Assembly (NCBI RefSeq): GCF_016917755.1
Contig: NZ_CP070326.1
Span: 8,370,001-8,434,000, forward strand
Direction of reading: 5' to 3'
DNA: 64,000 nt
Origin: Streptomyces noursei
GTDB taxonomy: Bacteria; Actinomycetota; Actinomycetes; Streptomycetales; Streptomycetaceae
How positions within the stretch are numbered: position 1 is the stretch's first letter; each line of letters starts with the position of its first letter. Shown in pieces: positions 51,953-60,133 of this stretch. The position numbers and the translations under genes are program-made. Under the pieces are notes generated by a model. That model was not told the DNA's origin. It searched no databases and was given only the letters and a program-made list of their open reading frames with translations.

Positions 51953-53154
51953 ACCGTCCTCCGCGGATCGCACAGGGTGGCCACCGAGGCCAGCCGTTCC
52001 ACCAGGTCACCCACCGCCGCGTTGGTCCGCTGCCGTTCGGCGCGGCTCAGCGCGTCGAGCGGGGTCCAGCGGCCGTCCCGCCGGAAGCCGTCGAGCAGTC
52101 GCCCGGTGCGGTCCAACCCGCTCTCCAGCCGCGGGAGTTCGGGGTAGCGGGTGGTCAGCAGGGGGCGCAGCCGGACGAGCACGGCGCGGGTGCCGTCGAG
52201 GTTGGCGCGGGCGGTGGCGAGGTTGCTGCCGCTGCCGTAGTCGGTGCGGCCGGTCAGCTCGAACTGCGCGGTGTTCTCCAGGATCTCGTGCGCGCGCAGG
52301 CCGAGCGCCGCCGGGTCCATGCGGTCCTGGGTCCACTCGTCGCGCAGGGCGCGCACGGCCTCGGCGAGCGCGGCGGCCGGGGCGCGCAGCCCGGCGGCGG
52401 ACTCGCCGTGCCACAGGCCGTACTCGACGCGGTGGAAGCCGGTGAACCCGGGATCGTGGACGCCGCCCGCGAGTCCGGCGGTGGTCCCGTTGATCTTCTG
52501 GTCCGCGTCGCCGAACTCGCCGTAGGCGGCGCCCAGCCGCTCGTAGGTCAGATGGGCGGGCAGCCAGGCGGTGCGGGCGGCGGCCAGGTCGCCGTCGGTG
52601 ACCGCCGCGCGCAGGGCGTCGGTCTGTCGGACGAGGTCGTCGAGGCCGCCGGCGACCCATTTCTGGTAGTCGATCGCCGGGTCGATCAGGTCGTGCTGGG
52701 TGACCGGCGCGGCGGCCGGGCCGGCGGGTCCGCCGCCGGTGACGCGGACGGTGGGCCCGGTGGTCGCGTTGGCGTCGTCGGGCAGGCAGGTGAAGGCGTA
52801 CGCGCCGGGGCCGAGGCGGACCCGCAACTGGCGGGTGGTGCCGGGGCCGATGCCCTCCACCTCGCCGTAGACCGGGCCGCCGCCGGCACCGCGGAGGTAG
52901 ACCTCGGCGGCAGTGCTGGAGCTGTTGCGGAGGTCGAAGACCTGGGTGCCGGAGTGCGGGTGCTGCCAGCCGCGTCCGCAGTCGCCCGGGGAGATCTCGA
53001 CGGTGGTGTGCGGGAGGCCGTCCGCGGTGGCCGCGGTGTCCGGTCCGGCGCCGGTGGTCAGGGCGACCGCGGTGACCGCTCCGGCCACGATGACGGCGCC
53101 GCCGGGACCCCAGACGCGCGGCGAACGAAGCCGCCGCAGGCCGGCTCGTGGCAC
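51949..53154 (-). CDS. efeO: EfeO-type protein (cupredoxin + imelysin/M75), stand-alone
   Basis: 401 residues. A single N-terminal hydrophobic helix (VWGPGGAVIVAGAVTAVALT) anchors or exports it. Then a cupredoxin-like domain (ISPGDCGRGWQHPHSGTQVF, LRVRLGPGAYAFTCLPDDAN) and the M75 domain with HxxE (FTGFHRVEYGLWHGESAAGL, RAHEILENTAQFELTGRTDY, GSGSNLATARANLDGTRAVL). It aligns with the C-terminal half of the fused EfeUO at 38105 but lacks the permease half. AGGAGG 4 bp upstream supports GTG 53154. I see no iron box nearby, so regulation may differ from the first efe operon. Confidence 0.9.
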   Translation of the reverse strand: MPRAGLRRLRSPRVWGPGGAVIVAGAVTAVALTTGAGPDTAATADGLPHTTVEISPGDCGRGWQHPHSGTQVFDLRNSSSTAAEVYLRGAGGGPVYGEVEGIGPGTTRQLRVRLGPGAYAFTCLPDDANATTGPTVRVTGGGPAGPAAAPVTQHDLIDPAIDYQKWVAGGLDDLVRQTDALRAAVTDGDLAAARTAWLPAHLTYERLGAAYGEFGDADQKINGTTAGLAGGVHDPGFTGFHRVEYGLWHGESAAGLRAPAAALAEAVRALRDEWTQDRMDPAALGLRAHEILENTAQFELTGRTDYGSGSNLATARANLDGTRAVLVRLRPLLTTRYPELPRLESGLDRTGRLLDGFRRDGRWTPLDALSRAERQRTNAAVGDLVERLASVATLCDPRRTV

Positions 53155-53381
53155 GGGTCCTCCTGGGGCGTACGGAAAGGGTGTTGGCTCGCGGGAAGGA
53201 CCTGCCGCCTCCCCGTCGCACATGCTAGGCAGACGCGGCGCCGCCGAACATCCTTCCGACGGCCTGGACACCAAGAGTTTCCCGTGCCTTCACCATCCCG
53301 TCGGGCCGTGCCCGTGGCCGGACGGCCGGCCGGCCCCGAGGTCCGTCGCCGGGAGGGGTGAACCTTCCGCCCGCCATGACC

Positions 53382-53399
53382 GTCTACAGTCCTGTAGAC
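53382..53399. promoter_or_regulatory. Operator-like palindrome GTCTACAG-TC-CTGTAGAC (copy 2)
   Basis: A perfect 8-bp inverted repeat with a 2-bp centre, 49 bp upstream of the COG4705 gene. Its core CTACA-GTCC-TGTAG is the same as the site at 40467-40480 apart from one spacer base. It also lies between the COG4705 gene and the divergent efeO-efeB pair, so it could control either. Confidence 0.7.
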
Positions 53400-53447
53400 A
53401 TTTCTGGGTGACGACCGTGCGCCAGCCGTGCGCCGGAAGGGCGGAAC

Positions 53448-54302
53448 ATGACGATCGGACAGCCGGACAGCGCGGCGGTGGCGACACCCCCGGCCCGGGG
53501 GCGACGCCCCGGCGCCGCTCCGCTCCGGAGCAAGGTCCCCGAGGTCACGGCGCTGTTCTGGGTGGTGAAGATCCTCACCACCGGCATGGGCGAGACCGCC
53601 TCGGACTACCTCGGCCGGACACTGGGGCCGATACCCGCCGGCGCCCTGGGCTTCACGGCGTTCGCGATCCTGATGGTGGCGCAGTTCCGATCGACCCGCT
53701 ACCGGGCCGGGCTCTACTGGTCGACGATCGTCATGGTGAGCGTCTTCGGGACGATGGCCGCCGACGTCGTCCACGTCATCCTCGGCGTCCCCTACCTCGT
53801 CTCCACCCTCGCCTTCTCGGTGGCACTGGCCGTCATCCTGCTCGCCTGGTACGCCTCCGAGGGCACGCTCGCCCTGCACAGCGTCCGCACCCGCCGCCGG
53901 GAGACCTTCTACTGGGCCACCGTGCTCACCACCTTCGCCCTGGGCACCGCGGCCGGCGACCTCACCGCGGGCACCCTGGGCCTGGGGTATCTGACCTCGG
54001 GCATCGCCTTCGGCGCGCTGATCCTGGTGCCGGCACTGGCCGGACGGTTCCTCGGGCTGAACGCGGTCGCCGCGTTCTGGGGCGCCTACATCCTGACCCG
54101 CCCGCTCGGGGCCTCGTTCGCCGACTGGATGGGCGTCCCGGCCACCCGCGGCGGCCTCGACTGGGGCACCGGGCCGGTCACCCTCGCGCTGACCGTGCCC
54201 ATCGCCCTGCTCATCGGCTATCTCGCGGTGACCGGCAAGGACACGCCCGCGGACGGGCCGGCCGAGGGCGGCCCCGGAGCGGCGGTACCGGTCGCGGGCT
54301 GA
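53448..54302 (+). CDS. COG4705-type polytopic membrane protein
   Basis: 284 residues with 7-8 hydrophobic segments. Two homologous halves are visible: VKILTTGMGETASDYLGRTL followed by helices, then ATVLTTFALGTAAGDLTAGT. This internal duplication and the G-x-(A/T)-x-(S/G)-D motif are typical of COG4705 (predicted membrane-anchored proteins, possibly metal-related). ATG 53448 follows GAAGGGCGGAAC. It lies next to the second efe pair behind the palindromic operator at 53382, consistent with a metal or redox-linked role, which is inference. Confidence 0.75.
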   Translation: MTIGQPDSAAVATPPARGRRPGAAPLRSKVPEVTALFWVVKILTTGMGETASDYLGRTLGPIPAGALGFTAFAILMVAQFRSTRYRAGLYWSTIVMVSVFGTMAADVVHVILGVPYLVSTLAFSVALAVILLAWYASEGTLALHSVRTRRRETFYWATVLTTFALGTAAGDLTAGTLGLGYLTSGIAFGALILVPALAGRFLGLNAVAAFWGAYILTRPLGASFADWMGVPATRGGLDWGTGPVTLALTVPIALLIGYLAVTGKDTPADGPAEGGPGAAVPVAG

Positions 54303-54362
54303 GCGACGGCGGTCGACCCGAGTGGACGGGGGGCCGGGCGCGCGTCGCGCTCCGGCCGCCGG

Positions 54363-55139
54363 CTACCGGATCGCGACCAGCACGCAGCTGTCCCCGAACT
54401 GCCACACCGGGACGACGTGCGCGAAGCCGGCCGCGCGCAGCAGGGCGGCGTGGTCGGACACCGACAGGCCGTTGTCCGCACCGCCGTCGTCCGCGCCGGT
54501 GACGGGTGCGCTCAGCCGGCGGCGGCGCTCGGCGAGCGACTCGGCCAGCTCCGGTTCCGAGGCCACCGCCGCCCACCAGGACGCCCAGTCCTCGTGGTCG
54601 CCGTCCCGCTGCCGCTCGGCGCGCCGGCGCCCGACATGGGCGGCGAGCGCACCGGCGACGGCCCCGGGCTGCGGGAGGTGGTCGCCGTTGACGAGGGCGC
54701 CGCCGGGGCGCAGCAGGGCAGCGAGTTGGGCGTAGGTGCGGCGCAGGACGGGCTCGGGGAGGTAGTGCAGCGCGGTGGTGGAGACCGCGGCGTCGAGCGG
54801 GCGCCCCAGCGCCATCGCCTCGATCCAGCCGTCCGCGCCGATCACGGCATCGACGTAGCGGGCGGCCGAGGAGTGATGGGTGCGGGCCAGTTCCAGCAGC
54901 AGCGGGTCCATGTCCACGCCGACGACCTCGGCGCGCGGCAGCCGGTCCGCGAGCCGGGCGGCGAGCGAGCCCGGGCCGCAGCCGAGATCGACGACCAGCG
55001 GGCGCCGCTGACCGGCCGTCACATACTCCACGACGTCGGCGATCACGGTGAAGCGCTCCTCGCGGTCGATGGCGTAGCGCCGCTGCTGGCGCTCCCAGCG
55101 CTCCACCCACCACTCCGCGACGGCCATGCTCAGCCCCAT
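54363..55139 (-). CDS. Class I SAM-dependent methyltransferase
   Basis: 258 residues. Motif I is VVDLGCGPGSLAARLADRLP, the acidic strand-2 end is VVGVDMDPLLLELARTHH, and motif IV-like DAAVSTTALHYLPEPVLRRT and post-motif LLRPGGALVNGDHLPQPGAV follow. The C-terminal part (DHAALLRAAGFAHVVPVWQF) resembles small-molecule methyltransferases. ATG 55139 is preceded by AGGGGTGG; an in-frame ATG at 55214 also exists. A perfect 15-bp palindrome lies 60 bp upstream. It follows the PLP operon in the same direction (163-bp gap) and may belong to it. Confidence 0.85.
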   Translation of the reverse strand: MGLSMAVAEWWVERWERQQRRYAIDREERFTVIADVVEYVTAGQRRPLVVDLGCGPGSLAARLADRLPRAEVVGVDMDPLLLELARTHHSSAARYVDAVIGADGWIEAMALGRPLDAAVSTTALHYLPEPVLRRTYAQLAALLRPGGALVNGDHLPQPGAVAGALAAHVGRRRAERQRDGDHEDWASWWAAVASEPELAESLAERRRRLSAPVTGADDGGADNGLSVSDHAALLRAAGFAHVVPVWQFGDSCVLVAIR

Positions 55140-55198
55140 CTGGTCGCACCACCCCTGCCGTTTCCCCTGTGCCGTATGGTCACCCACGAGGCTACAGG

Positions 55199-55213
55199 TG
55201 GAAACGGTTTCCA
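55199..55213. promoter_or_regulatory. LacI-type operator palindrome TGGAAACGGTTTCCA
   Basis: A perfect 15-bp palindrome with a single central G. Its TGGAAAC/GTTTCCA half-sites resemble LacI/GalR-family operators. It lies between the aminotransferase stop (55303) and the methyltransferase start (55139), 60 bp upstream of the latter. No LacI gene is in this window. Confidence 0.6.
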
Positions 55214-55302
55214 TTAGCCATAAGGCCCCCCTTTCACTCCGGAGAGGCACCGCCCGACACGGAACGGGCTCGCAGCGGCACGAAGCGGACGCGGAACGGC
55301 AC

Positions 55303-56520
55303 TCATGTCAGCGAAGCGAGCACGGTGAGCAACCGGTCGATCTCCTCAGGGGTGTTGTAGACGTGCAGGCTGACCCGTACGGAACTGGTCCGCTCCCCCG
55401 CGCCCGCCTGGCAGTGACCGTCCGTACGCACCATGAAGCCATGGCTGAAGAGGATGAACCCGAGGTCGCTCGCGCCGATGTCGCGGTGCCGGAAGGTGAC
55501 GATCCCGCAGCGCTGCTGGACGGGCGCCTCGGCGGCCAGGCTGCGCTGACAGCCCAGGACTTCGTAGGCGTCGAGGTGACGCAGACCGTCCGACAGGCGG
55601 GCGGCCAGGGCCACCGTCCAGCGCCCGATCCGGTCGGTGCCGGCGGCCTCCAGCCAGTCCAGCGCGGCCGCCAGGCTCGCGATCCCGGTGGTGTTGGGGC
55701 TGCCCCGCCAACCGCCCGGCCGCAGCTCCGGACCGCGGGTCTGCCGGGCCCAGAGCGCCCCGGAGCCGGGCAGCGCCAGCGCCTTGTGACCGGAGAACAC
55801 CACGAAGTCCACGTCGAGTTCGGCGACCGAGACCGGCAGATGGCCGACGCTCTGCGCGGCGTCCAGGCAGATCGGCACCGCCGGCCCGACCGCCCGGCGG
55901 ATGAGGTGGACGTTCATGTTGCCGCCGTAGACGTGGTGGACGTGGGTGGCGGCCACGAACCGGGTCCGGGGGCCGACGAGCCGGGCCAGCGCCGCCGGGT
56001 CGTAGTCCCCGGACGACGTCTGGTACGGCATCTCCCGCACCCGGATCCGCACGCCCTGTCGGTCCAGCAGCCGCTGCACCTCCAGCCACGGGGCGAGATT
56101 GGCCTCGTGGTCGGCGAACGGGACGACGATCTCGTCGCCGTCGGCCAGGAGTTCCGCCAGCCAGTCCCGGGCGACCAGGCGCAGCCCCTCGGTGGTCCCG
56201 CTGGTGAAGTGGACCGCCGAGCGCTCAGGATCCGGGTCGCCGAGGAAGCTCTTGACCCGGTCGCGGACCCGTTCCACCAGCGCGGTGGAGGAGTTGGCCC
56301 AGGGGTAGGAACCGCGGCCGGCGTTGGCGTGCGCGTCGGTCAACTGGCCCTGTACGGCGTCCAGTACGGCCTGCGGCTTCTGCCCGGTGGCCGCACTGTC
56401 CAGGTACGCCAGCTCCGGATGGGCGGCGATGAGCGGGAACTGGGCGCGCAGCGCGCGCTGCCACGGCCCCCACTCCGTGAAGAGCGCGGCGCCCTGGCCG
56501 TGCGCGGCGATCGAGGCCAC
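55303..56520 (-). CDS. Class V aminotransferase, cysteine-desulfurase-like
   Basis: 405 residues of the fold-type I family. It opens like SufS (FPLIAAHPELAYLDSAATGQ, KPQAVLDAVQGQLTDAHANA), carries the PLP Lys246 in VVFSGHKALALPG, the PLP-binding Asp220 in CLDAAQSVGH, and the His stacking region VATHVHHVYGGNMNV. The late segment VRTDGHCQAGAG has a Cys in the position of the SufS/NifS catalytic Cys loop. It could desulfurate cysteine or a related thiol amino acid. GTG 56520 starts 5 bp after the stop of the cysteine-synthase-like gene, so it is coupled to it. It is the last gene of the PLP trio. Confidence 0.85.
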   Translation of the reverse strand: MASIAAHGQGAALFTEWGPWQRALRAQFPLIAAHPELAYLDSAATGQKPQAVLDAVQGQLTDAHANAGRGSYPWANSSTALVERVRDRVKSFLGDPDPERSAVHFTSGTTEGLRLVARDWLAELLADGDEIVVPFADHEANLAPWLEVQRLLDRQGVRIRVREMPYQTSSGDYDPAALARLVGPRTRFVAATHVHHVYGGNMNVHLIRRAVGPAVPICLDAAQSVGHLPVSVAELDVDFVVFSGHKALALPGSGALWARQTRGPELRPGGWRGSPNTTGIASLAAALDWLEAAGTDRIGRWTVALAARLSDGLRHLDAYEVLGCQRSLAAEAPVQQRCGIVTFRHRDIGASDLGFILFSHGFMVRTDGHCQAGAGERTSSVRVSLHVYNTPEEIDRLLTVLASLT

Positions 56521-56525
56521 CGCGG

Positions 56526-57869
56526 TCAGTCCCGCACCAGCGGCGCGCCGGCGTCCCGCCAGGCGATGACGCCCCCGGTGAGACTGCGCACGTCGGGATG
56601 GCCCATCCGGGTCAGCAGCGCGGCGTAGCGGGCGGACTGCTCGCCGACGGGACAGACCAGCAGCACCGGCTGCCGGGTGCTGAACGGCAGGCCGCCGCGC
56701 ACCAGTTCGTCGAAGAGTTCGTCCACGATGTTGATCGCCCCTTCGATGTGCAGTGCGGCGTAGGCGAACGGACTGCGCAGATCGACCACGAGCGGGCGGT
56801 CCCGCTCGATCCACTTCTGCGCGTCCGGGGTGTCGACGGCCGGGGCCGCGGCGACCTCGGCGTCCGTCAGATCGGCCGGATCGTTGCGCCGCGGCGGCTG
56901 GCGGAACAGGTCGGGCCGGCGCCGCCTGGTGTAGCTGAGGTAGCTCTCGATCCGGTCGCAGACGATGAACACCGCCGACCTGCGGGCCCCCGGATCCGAC
57001 TGCTGACTCTCGGTCAACTGGGCGTCCAGGGAACCGAGATGGCGCACCGTGCCGAAGTACGCGGCGCCGCCGGTGGGGCCGGCCAGGATGCCGCAGCGGC
57101 GGGCCAGGGTCAGCATGCCCTCGATGGCCTCGTCGGAGGTGACCGACTCCACCGTGTCGTAGGTCGCCGGGTCGAAGAGGCCGACCTCGTGGACCTCGTC
57201 CAGGGTGCGGATGCCGGGGATGAAGTCGGACTTGGCGGCGACCAGGCCGACCACCTGCACCCGGGGGTCGTGCTCGCGCAGCACCCGGGCCACACCGGTG
57301 GACGAGCCGGCGGTGCCGACACAGGCGACGAACCAGTCGGGGGCCCGCCCGTCCAGGTCCTTGACGATCTCCGGGCCGGTGCCGGTGGCGTGCGCCTCGG
57401 TGTTGCGGGGGTTGAAGTACTGGTCGGTGTGGAGATAGCTGCTGCCCGGCTCGGACAGCTCGCGGTGGAAGAGGGTGAGCGGGTCCTCGGTGTTGGTCGG
57501 GTCCAGGCATTCGCTCTGCCCGGGCAGTTCCTCGATGTCGGCGCCCAGCAGCAGGAGCAGGTCCTTGATCTCCGGTATGCGCATCCGGTTCGTCACGCTC
57601 TTGAACGGCAGCCCGTGCATCCCCGCGATCACCGCCAGCGCCTTGGCGGTGTTGCCGCTGGAGAGCTCCACGACCTGGCTGCCGTGCTCCGCGGCGGCGG
57701 CCAGCCCCGGCCGGGCCATGTTCCAGGCGGCCCGGTCCTTCACCGACCCGAAGGGGTTGAGCAGTTCCAGCTTCGCGTACAGGTCGATGTGGCGCAGACC
57801 GTGCACGGCCGGATCGATCCGTACCAGCGGGGTGTTCCCGATGGCCTCGGTGATGCTCTCGTACCTCAT
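56526..57869 (-). CDS. Cysteine-synthase-like PLP enzyme fused to a rhodanese domain
   Basis: 447 residues. Residues 1-320 are a fold-type II enzyme of the cysteine synthase/CBS group: GNTPLVRIDP, PLP Lys44 in LLNPFGSVKDRAA, SSGNTAKALAVIAGMHGLPF, the phosphate loop VGTAGSSTGVARVLREHDPR, and GPTGGAAYFG. Residues 345-447 are a rhodanese-like domain (PLVVDLRSPFAYAALHIEGA, active-site loop LLVCPVGEQSARYAALLTR with Cys in CPVGEQS, and LTGGVIAWRDAGAPLV). ATG 57869 overlaps the stop of the Y4yA gene (ATGA). The fusion suggests that sulfur or a sulfane group is passed between domains; SbnA-like diaminopropionate synthesis is another option. Confidence 0.85.
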   Translation of the reverse strand: MRYESITEAIGNTPLVRIDPAVHGLRHIDLYAKLELLNPFGSVKDRAAWNMARPGLAAAAEHGSQVVELSSGNTAKALAVIAGMHGLPFKSVTNRMRIPEIKDLLLLLGADIEELPGQSECLDPTNTEDPLTLFHRELSEPGSSYLHTDQYFNPRNTEAHATGTGPEIVKDLDGRAPDWFVACVGTAGSSTGVARVLREHDPRVQVVGLVAAKSDFIPGIRTLDEVHEVGLFDPATYDTVESVTSDEAIEGMLTLARRCGILAGPTGGAAYFGTVRHLGSLDAQLTESQQSDPGARRSAVFIVCDRIESYLSYTRRRRPDLFRQPPRRNDPADLTDAEVAAAPAVDTPDAQKWIERDRPLVVDLRSPFAYAALHIEGAINIVDELFDELVRGGLPFSTRQPVLLVCPVGEQSARYAALLTRMGHPDVRSLTGGVIAWRDAGAPLVRD

Positions 57870-59356
57870 GGCTCTCCCCCCGGACGTGTGATCGGCCAGT
57901 ACTGCTCGTCGAGGCACCAGCGCCAGGAACCGTCCTCCTGCCAGGCGGCGACCTTGCGCGCGACGGGCTGGTGCTGCGCGCGGCTGGTCTGGAAGTCCAT
58001 GCAGTAGCCGGCCGTGTTGACGAACGCCAGCAGCTCACCGGGGCGGGGCAGCCGGGGCAGGAAGACCATCCGGCGGGTGATCAGGTCGGCCTCCAGGCAC
58101 AGGCTGCCCGCGAGGTAGACACCCGCCGCCGGGCCGTCGCCCGCCACCGCACGGGTGCCGTCCCGCCCGAGCAGCACGGGGTCCATCAGCACCCCGTGCT
58201 CCTCCAGCCCGGCGTCGTCGGCCTTCATCGCCAGCCGCACCAGCGGCTCCCCGCTGTCCGTGCGGCGCACCTCCAGCACCCGGGCGAGCACCAGCCCGCA
58301 CTGGTCCACCAGCGCCCGGCCCGGCTCGGTGTACAGGTCGTAGAGGTTCTCCAGCAGGAGGGTGGCCAGGCTCCGGCCGCCGAACGACGCGGCCGGCAGC
58401 GCCAGCAGTTCGTCGAGGTAGCGGGCGCCGGCGACGGGACGGTGGGCGGGGTAGAGGCCGAGCGCGCCGCGCAGGGTGCCGGCGTCGTTGCGGAGCCCGT
58501 AGCCGTGGCCGCGCCAGGTGAGCGGGGGGCGGTGGCCGAGCACCGCGGCGGTCAGCTCGGAGGTGTAGCGCTCCCACTGCGCGGCGTGCGCGAGGTAGTT
58601 GACGCCGAAGCCGCCGCCGATGTCCACCGCCCGGGGGCGCAGCCCGCGGCTCCGGCAGACGTCCAGGGCCCGGACACAGCCCTCCAGGGCGCGCGCCTTC
58701 TCCTCCGGGCTGGTGGTGTCGAGGTGGTAGCCGACGCCGGTCAGCTCCAGGACGTCGGCGTGCCGCTCGACGGTCTTCAGCAGGGGTTCCAGCTCCCCCG
58801 CCGGGGTGCCGAAGCGGCTGGGCCGGGTCAGCACCTTGACTCCCGGCCCGTCGAAGGCGGACAGCCGCACCAGCACCCGTATGCGGGCGAGTTGGTGCGC
58901 GCGCACCAGGGCCGCCAACTCGTCCAGCTCCCCGGCGGAGTCGGCGTGCACGGTGACGCCGGTCCGGGCGGCCAGCCACAGGAACTCGCGGTTCTTCGGG
59001 CCGGTCGCCATGATCCGGTCCGGGGCGAAGCCGGCGCCGAGGGCGTGTTGCAGCTCGCCCAGTGAGGCGACGTCCACCGCCGTGTCGGTCGCCGCGAGCC
59101 GCCGCAGCAGCGCGCTGGAACGGTTCGCCTTGTGCGCGAAGTAGACCTGGCCGCCGAGCCGGTGGGTGCCGTACGCGGTGCGGAACCGGGCGGCGTTCTC
59201 GGCTATCTGGTCGGGCAGTAGCACGTTCAGCGGCGAGCCCAGCGCGTCGACGAGCGAGGGGAGGAAGTCCCCCGCGCCGAGCAGCGACGCCAGTCGCACG
59301 TCCAGGCGCGGTTCCAGAGACAGCGGCTCCGGAGACGATGGCACAGCAGCCGCCAA
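57866..59356 (-). CDS. Y4yA family PLP-dependent enzyme (fold-type III decarboxylase-like)
   Basis: 496 residues. It belongs to the alanine-racemase/DAP-decarboxylase fold: PLP Lys76 in GQVYFAHKANRSSALLRRL, IMATGPKNREFLWLAA, GVGYHLDTTSPEEK, the Gly loop AVDIGGGFGVNYLAHAAQWE, TEPGRALVDQCGLVLARVLE, and AFVNTAGYCMDFQTSRAQHQ (Tyr/Cys region). The length and the FAHKANRSSALLRR pattern match the Y4yA family named after Rhizobium y4yA, of unknown reaction. TTG 59356 has AAGGGGG about 4 bp upstream; GTG 59344 is an alternative. The stop overlaps the next gene's ATG. The frame remains open upstream to 59950, which adds an unrelated membrane segment. Confidence 0.85.
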   Translation of the reverse strand: MAAAVPSSPEPLSLEPRLDVRLASLLGAGDFLPSLVDALGSPLNVLLPDQIAENAARFRTAYGTHRLGGQVYFAHKANRSSALLRRLAATDTAVDVASLGELQHALGAGFAPDRIMATGPKNREFLWLAARTGVTVHADSAGELDELAALVRAHQLARIRVLVRLSAFDGPGVKVLTRPSRFGTPAGELEPLLKTVERHADVLELTGVGYHLDTTSPEEKARALEGCVRALDVCRSRGLRPRAVDIGGGFGVNYLAHAAQWERYTSELTAAVLGHRPPLTWRGHGYGLRNDAGTLRGALGLYPAHRPVAGARYLDELLALPAASFGGRSLATLLLENLYDLYTEPGRALVDQCGLVLARVLEVRRTDSGEPLVRLAMKADDAGLEEHGVLMDPVLLGRDGTRAVAGDGPAAGVYLAGSLCLEADLITRRMVFLPRLPRPGELLAFVNTAGYCMDFQTSRAQHQPVARKVAAWQEDGSWRWCLDEQYWPITRPGGEP

Positions 59357-59950
59357 GAGACCCCCTTCGACGTGGGTGCGAACGCGACCCGCACGGTTCG
59401 CCGTTAACCACTTCCCGCTCCCGACGGCCTTTACGCCCACCCGCCGCCGCCCACCCGGGAGTTGGCCCGATGCCCGAGGGCCGGACCGACTGCGGCGCGC
59501 GCCACAGGTGTCCTTCTCCGCCTTGGCGAAGCGCTCCACGAGCAGCGGCTCGGTGAACGGCGCCCAGTCCTCGGCGCGTCCGCCCCATTCGGCGCGCAGC
59601 CGCCGCCAGGAGATCCCGGTCCTGACGAAGCCGAAGGCGATCTCCGGCGGCCCGACATCGGCACCGGAGTTGACGTCGAGCCAGATCGCCAGCACGGTCA
59701 GGCTGATCGCGATCAGCGCCCAGACCGGGATGTAGACGCATTGCAGCACGAATTGCGCCACCAACCCGGTCCGCGAACGGCGCAGCGCGGGTCCGGGGTC
59801 GGGCCTGGGCTTCGCCGTGGGCTTCGGTGCCGGACCTGGCTTCTGGAGCGAGGGCGGCGCGGGAGGTGCGGGAGGTGCGGGATTGCCGTGAGCGCCGCCG
59901 GGCGGGCCGTACGCACCGTGGCCGCCGGGGCCTCCGAGGGGCGTGCTCAT
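59357..59950 (-). pseudogene. Truncated membrane-protein gene running in frame into the Y4yA gene
   Basis: ATG 59950 has a GAGGAGA ribosome-binding site. The product would start MSTPLGGPGGHGAYGPPGGA, continue Pro-rich (KPGPAPKPTAKPRPDPGPAL), span a membrane helix (VLQCVYIPVWALIAISLTVL), and then RTGISWRRLRAEWGGRAEDW, FTEPLLVERFAKAEKD. Gene-like codon bias fades at about 59520, yet no stop occurs before the Y4yA start at 59356. The most likely reading is a small membrane-protein gene that lost its 3' end. A functional 694-residue membrane-anchored Y4yA protein cannot be excluded from sequence alone. Confidence 0.5.
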
Positions 59951-60133
59951 GGGTCTCCTCGTCGTGTGGCGCGTCCGGGGGTGGCGGGGCGAGGCCACCC
60001 CACAGGTCACGTGCACCGCGGCAGTCCGGAAACGGGGACGGGGAGTTCCGCACGGCCGCTCCGCCTATGGGGCGTTTGCGGCCTCCGTCAGGGTCGTTTT
60101 GGAGTCGGGCCGATTTCTCCATACGATCCGGCG

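Noticed and set aside
48582..52010. A 1142-codon minus-strand frame spanning the phosphoesterase and much of efeB2
   Set aside because: Only 48582-50426 carries the phosphoesterase; the upstream part is Arg/Pro-rich shadow of the efeB2 gene and has no family similarity.
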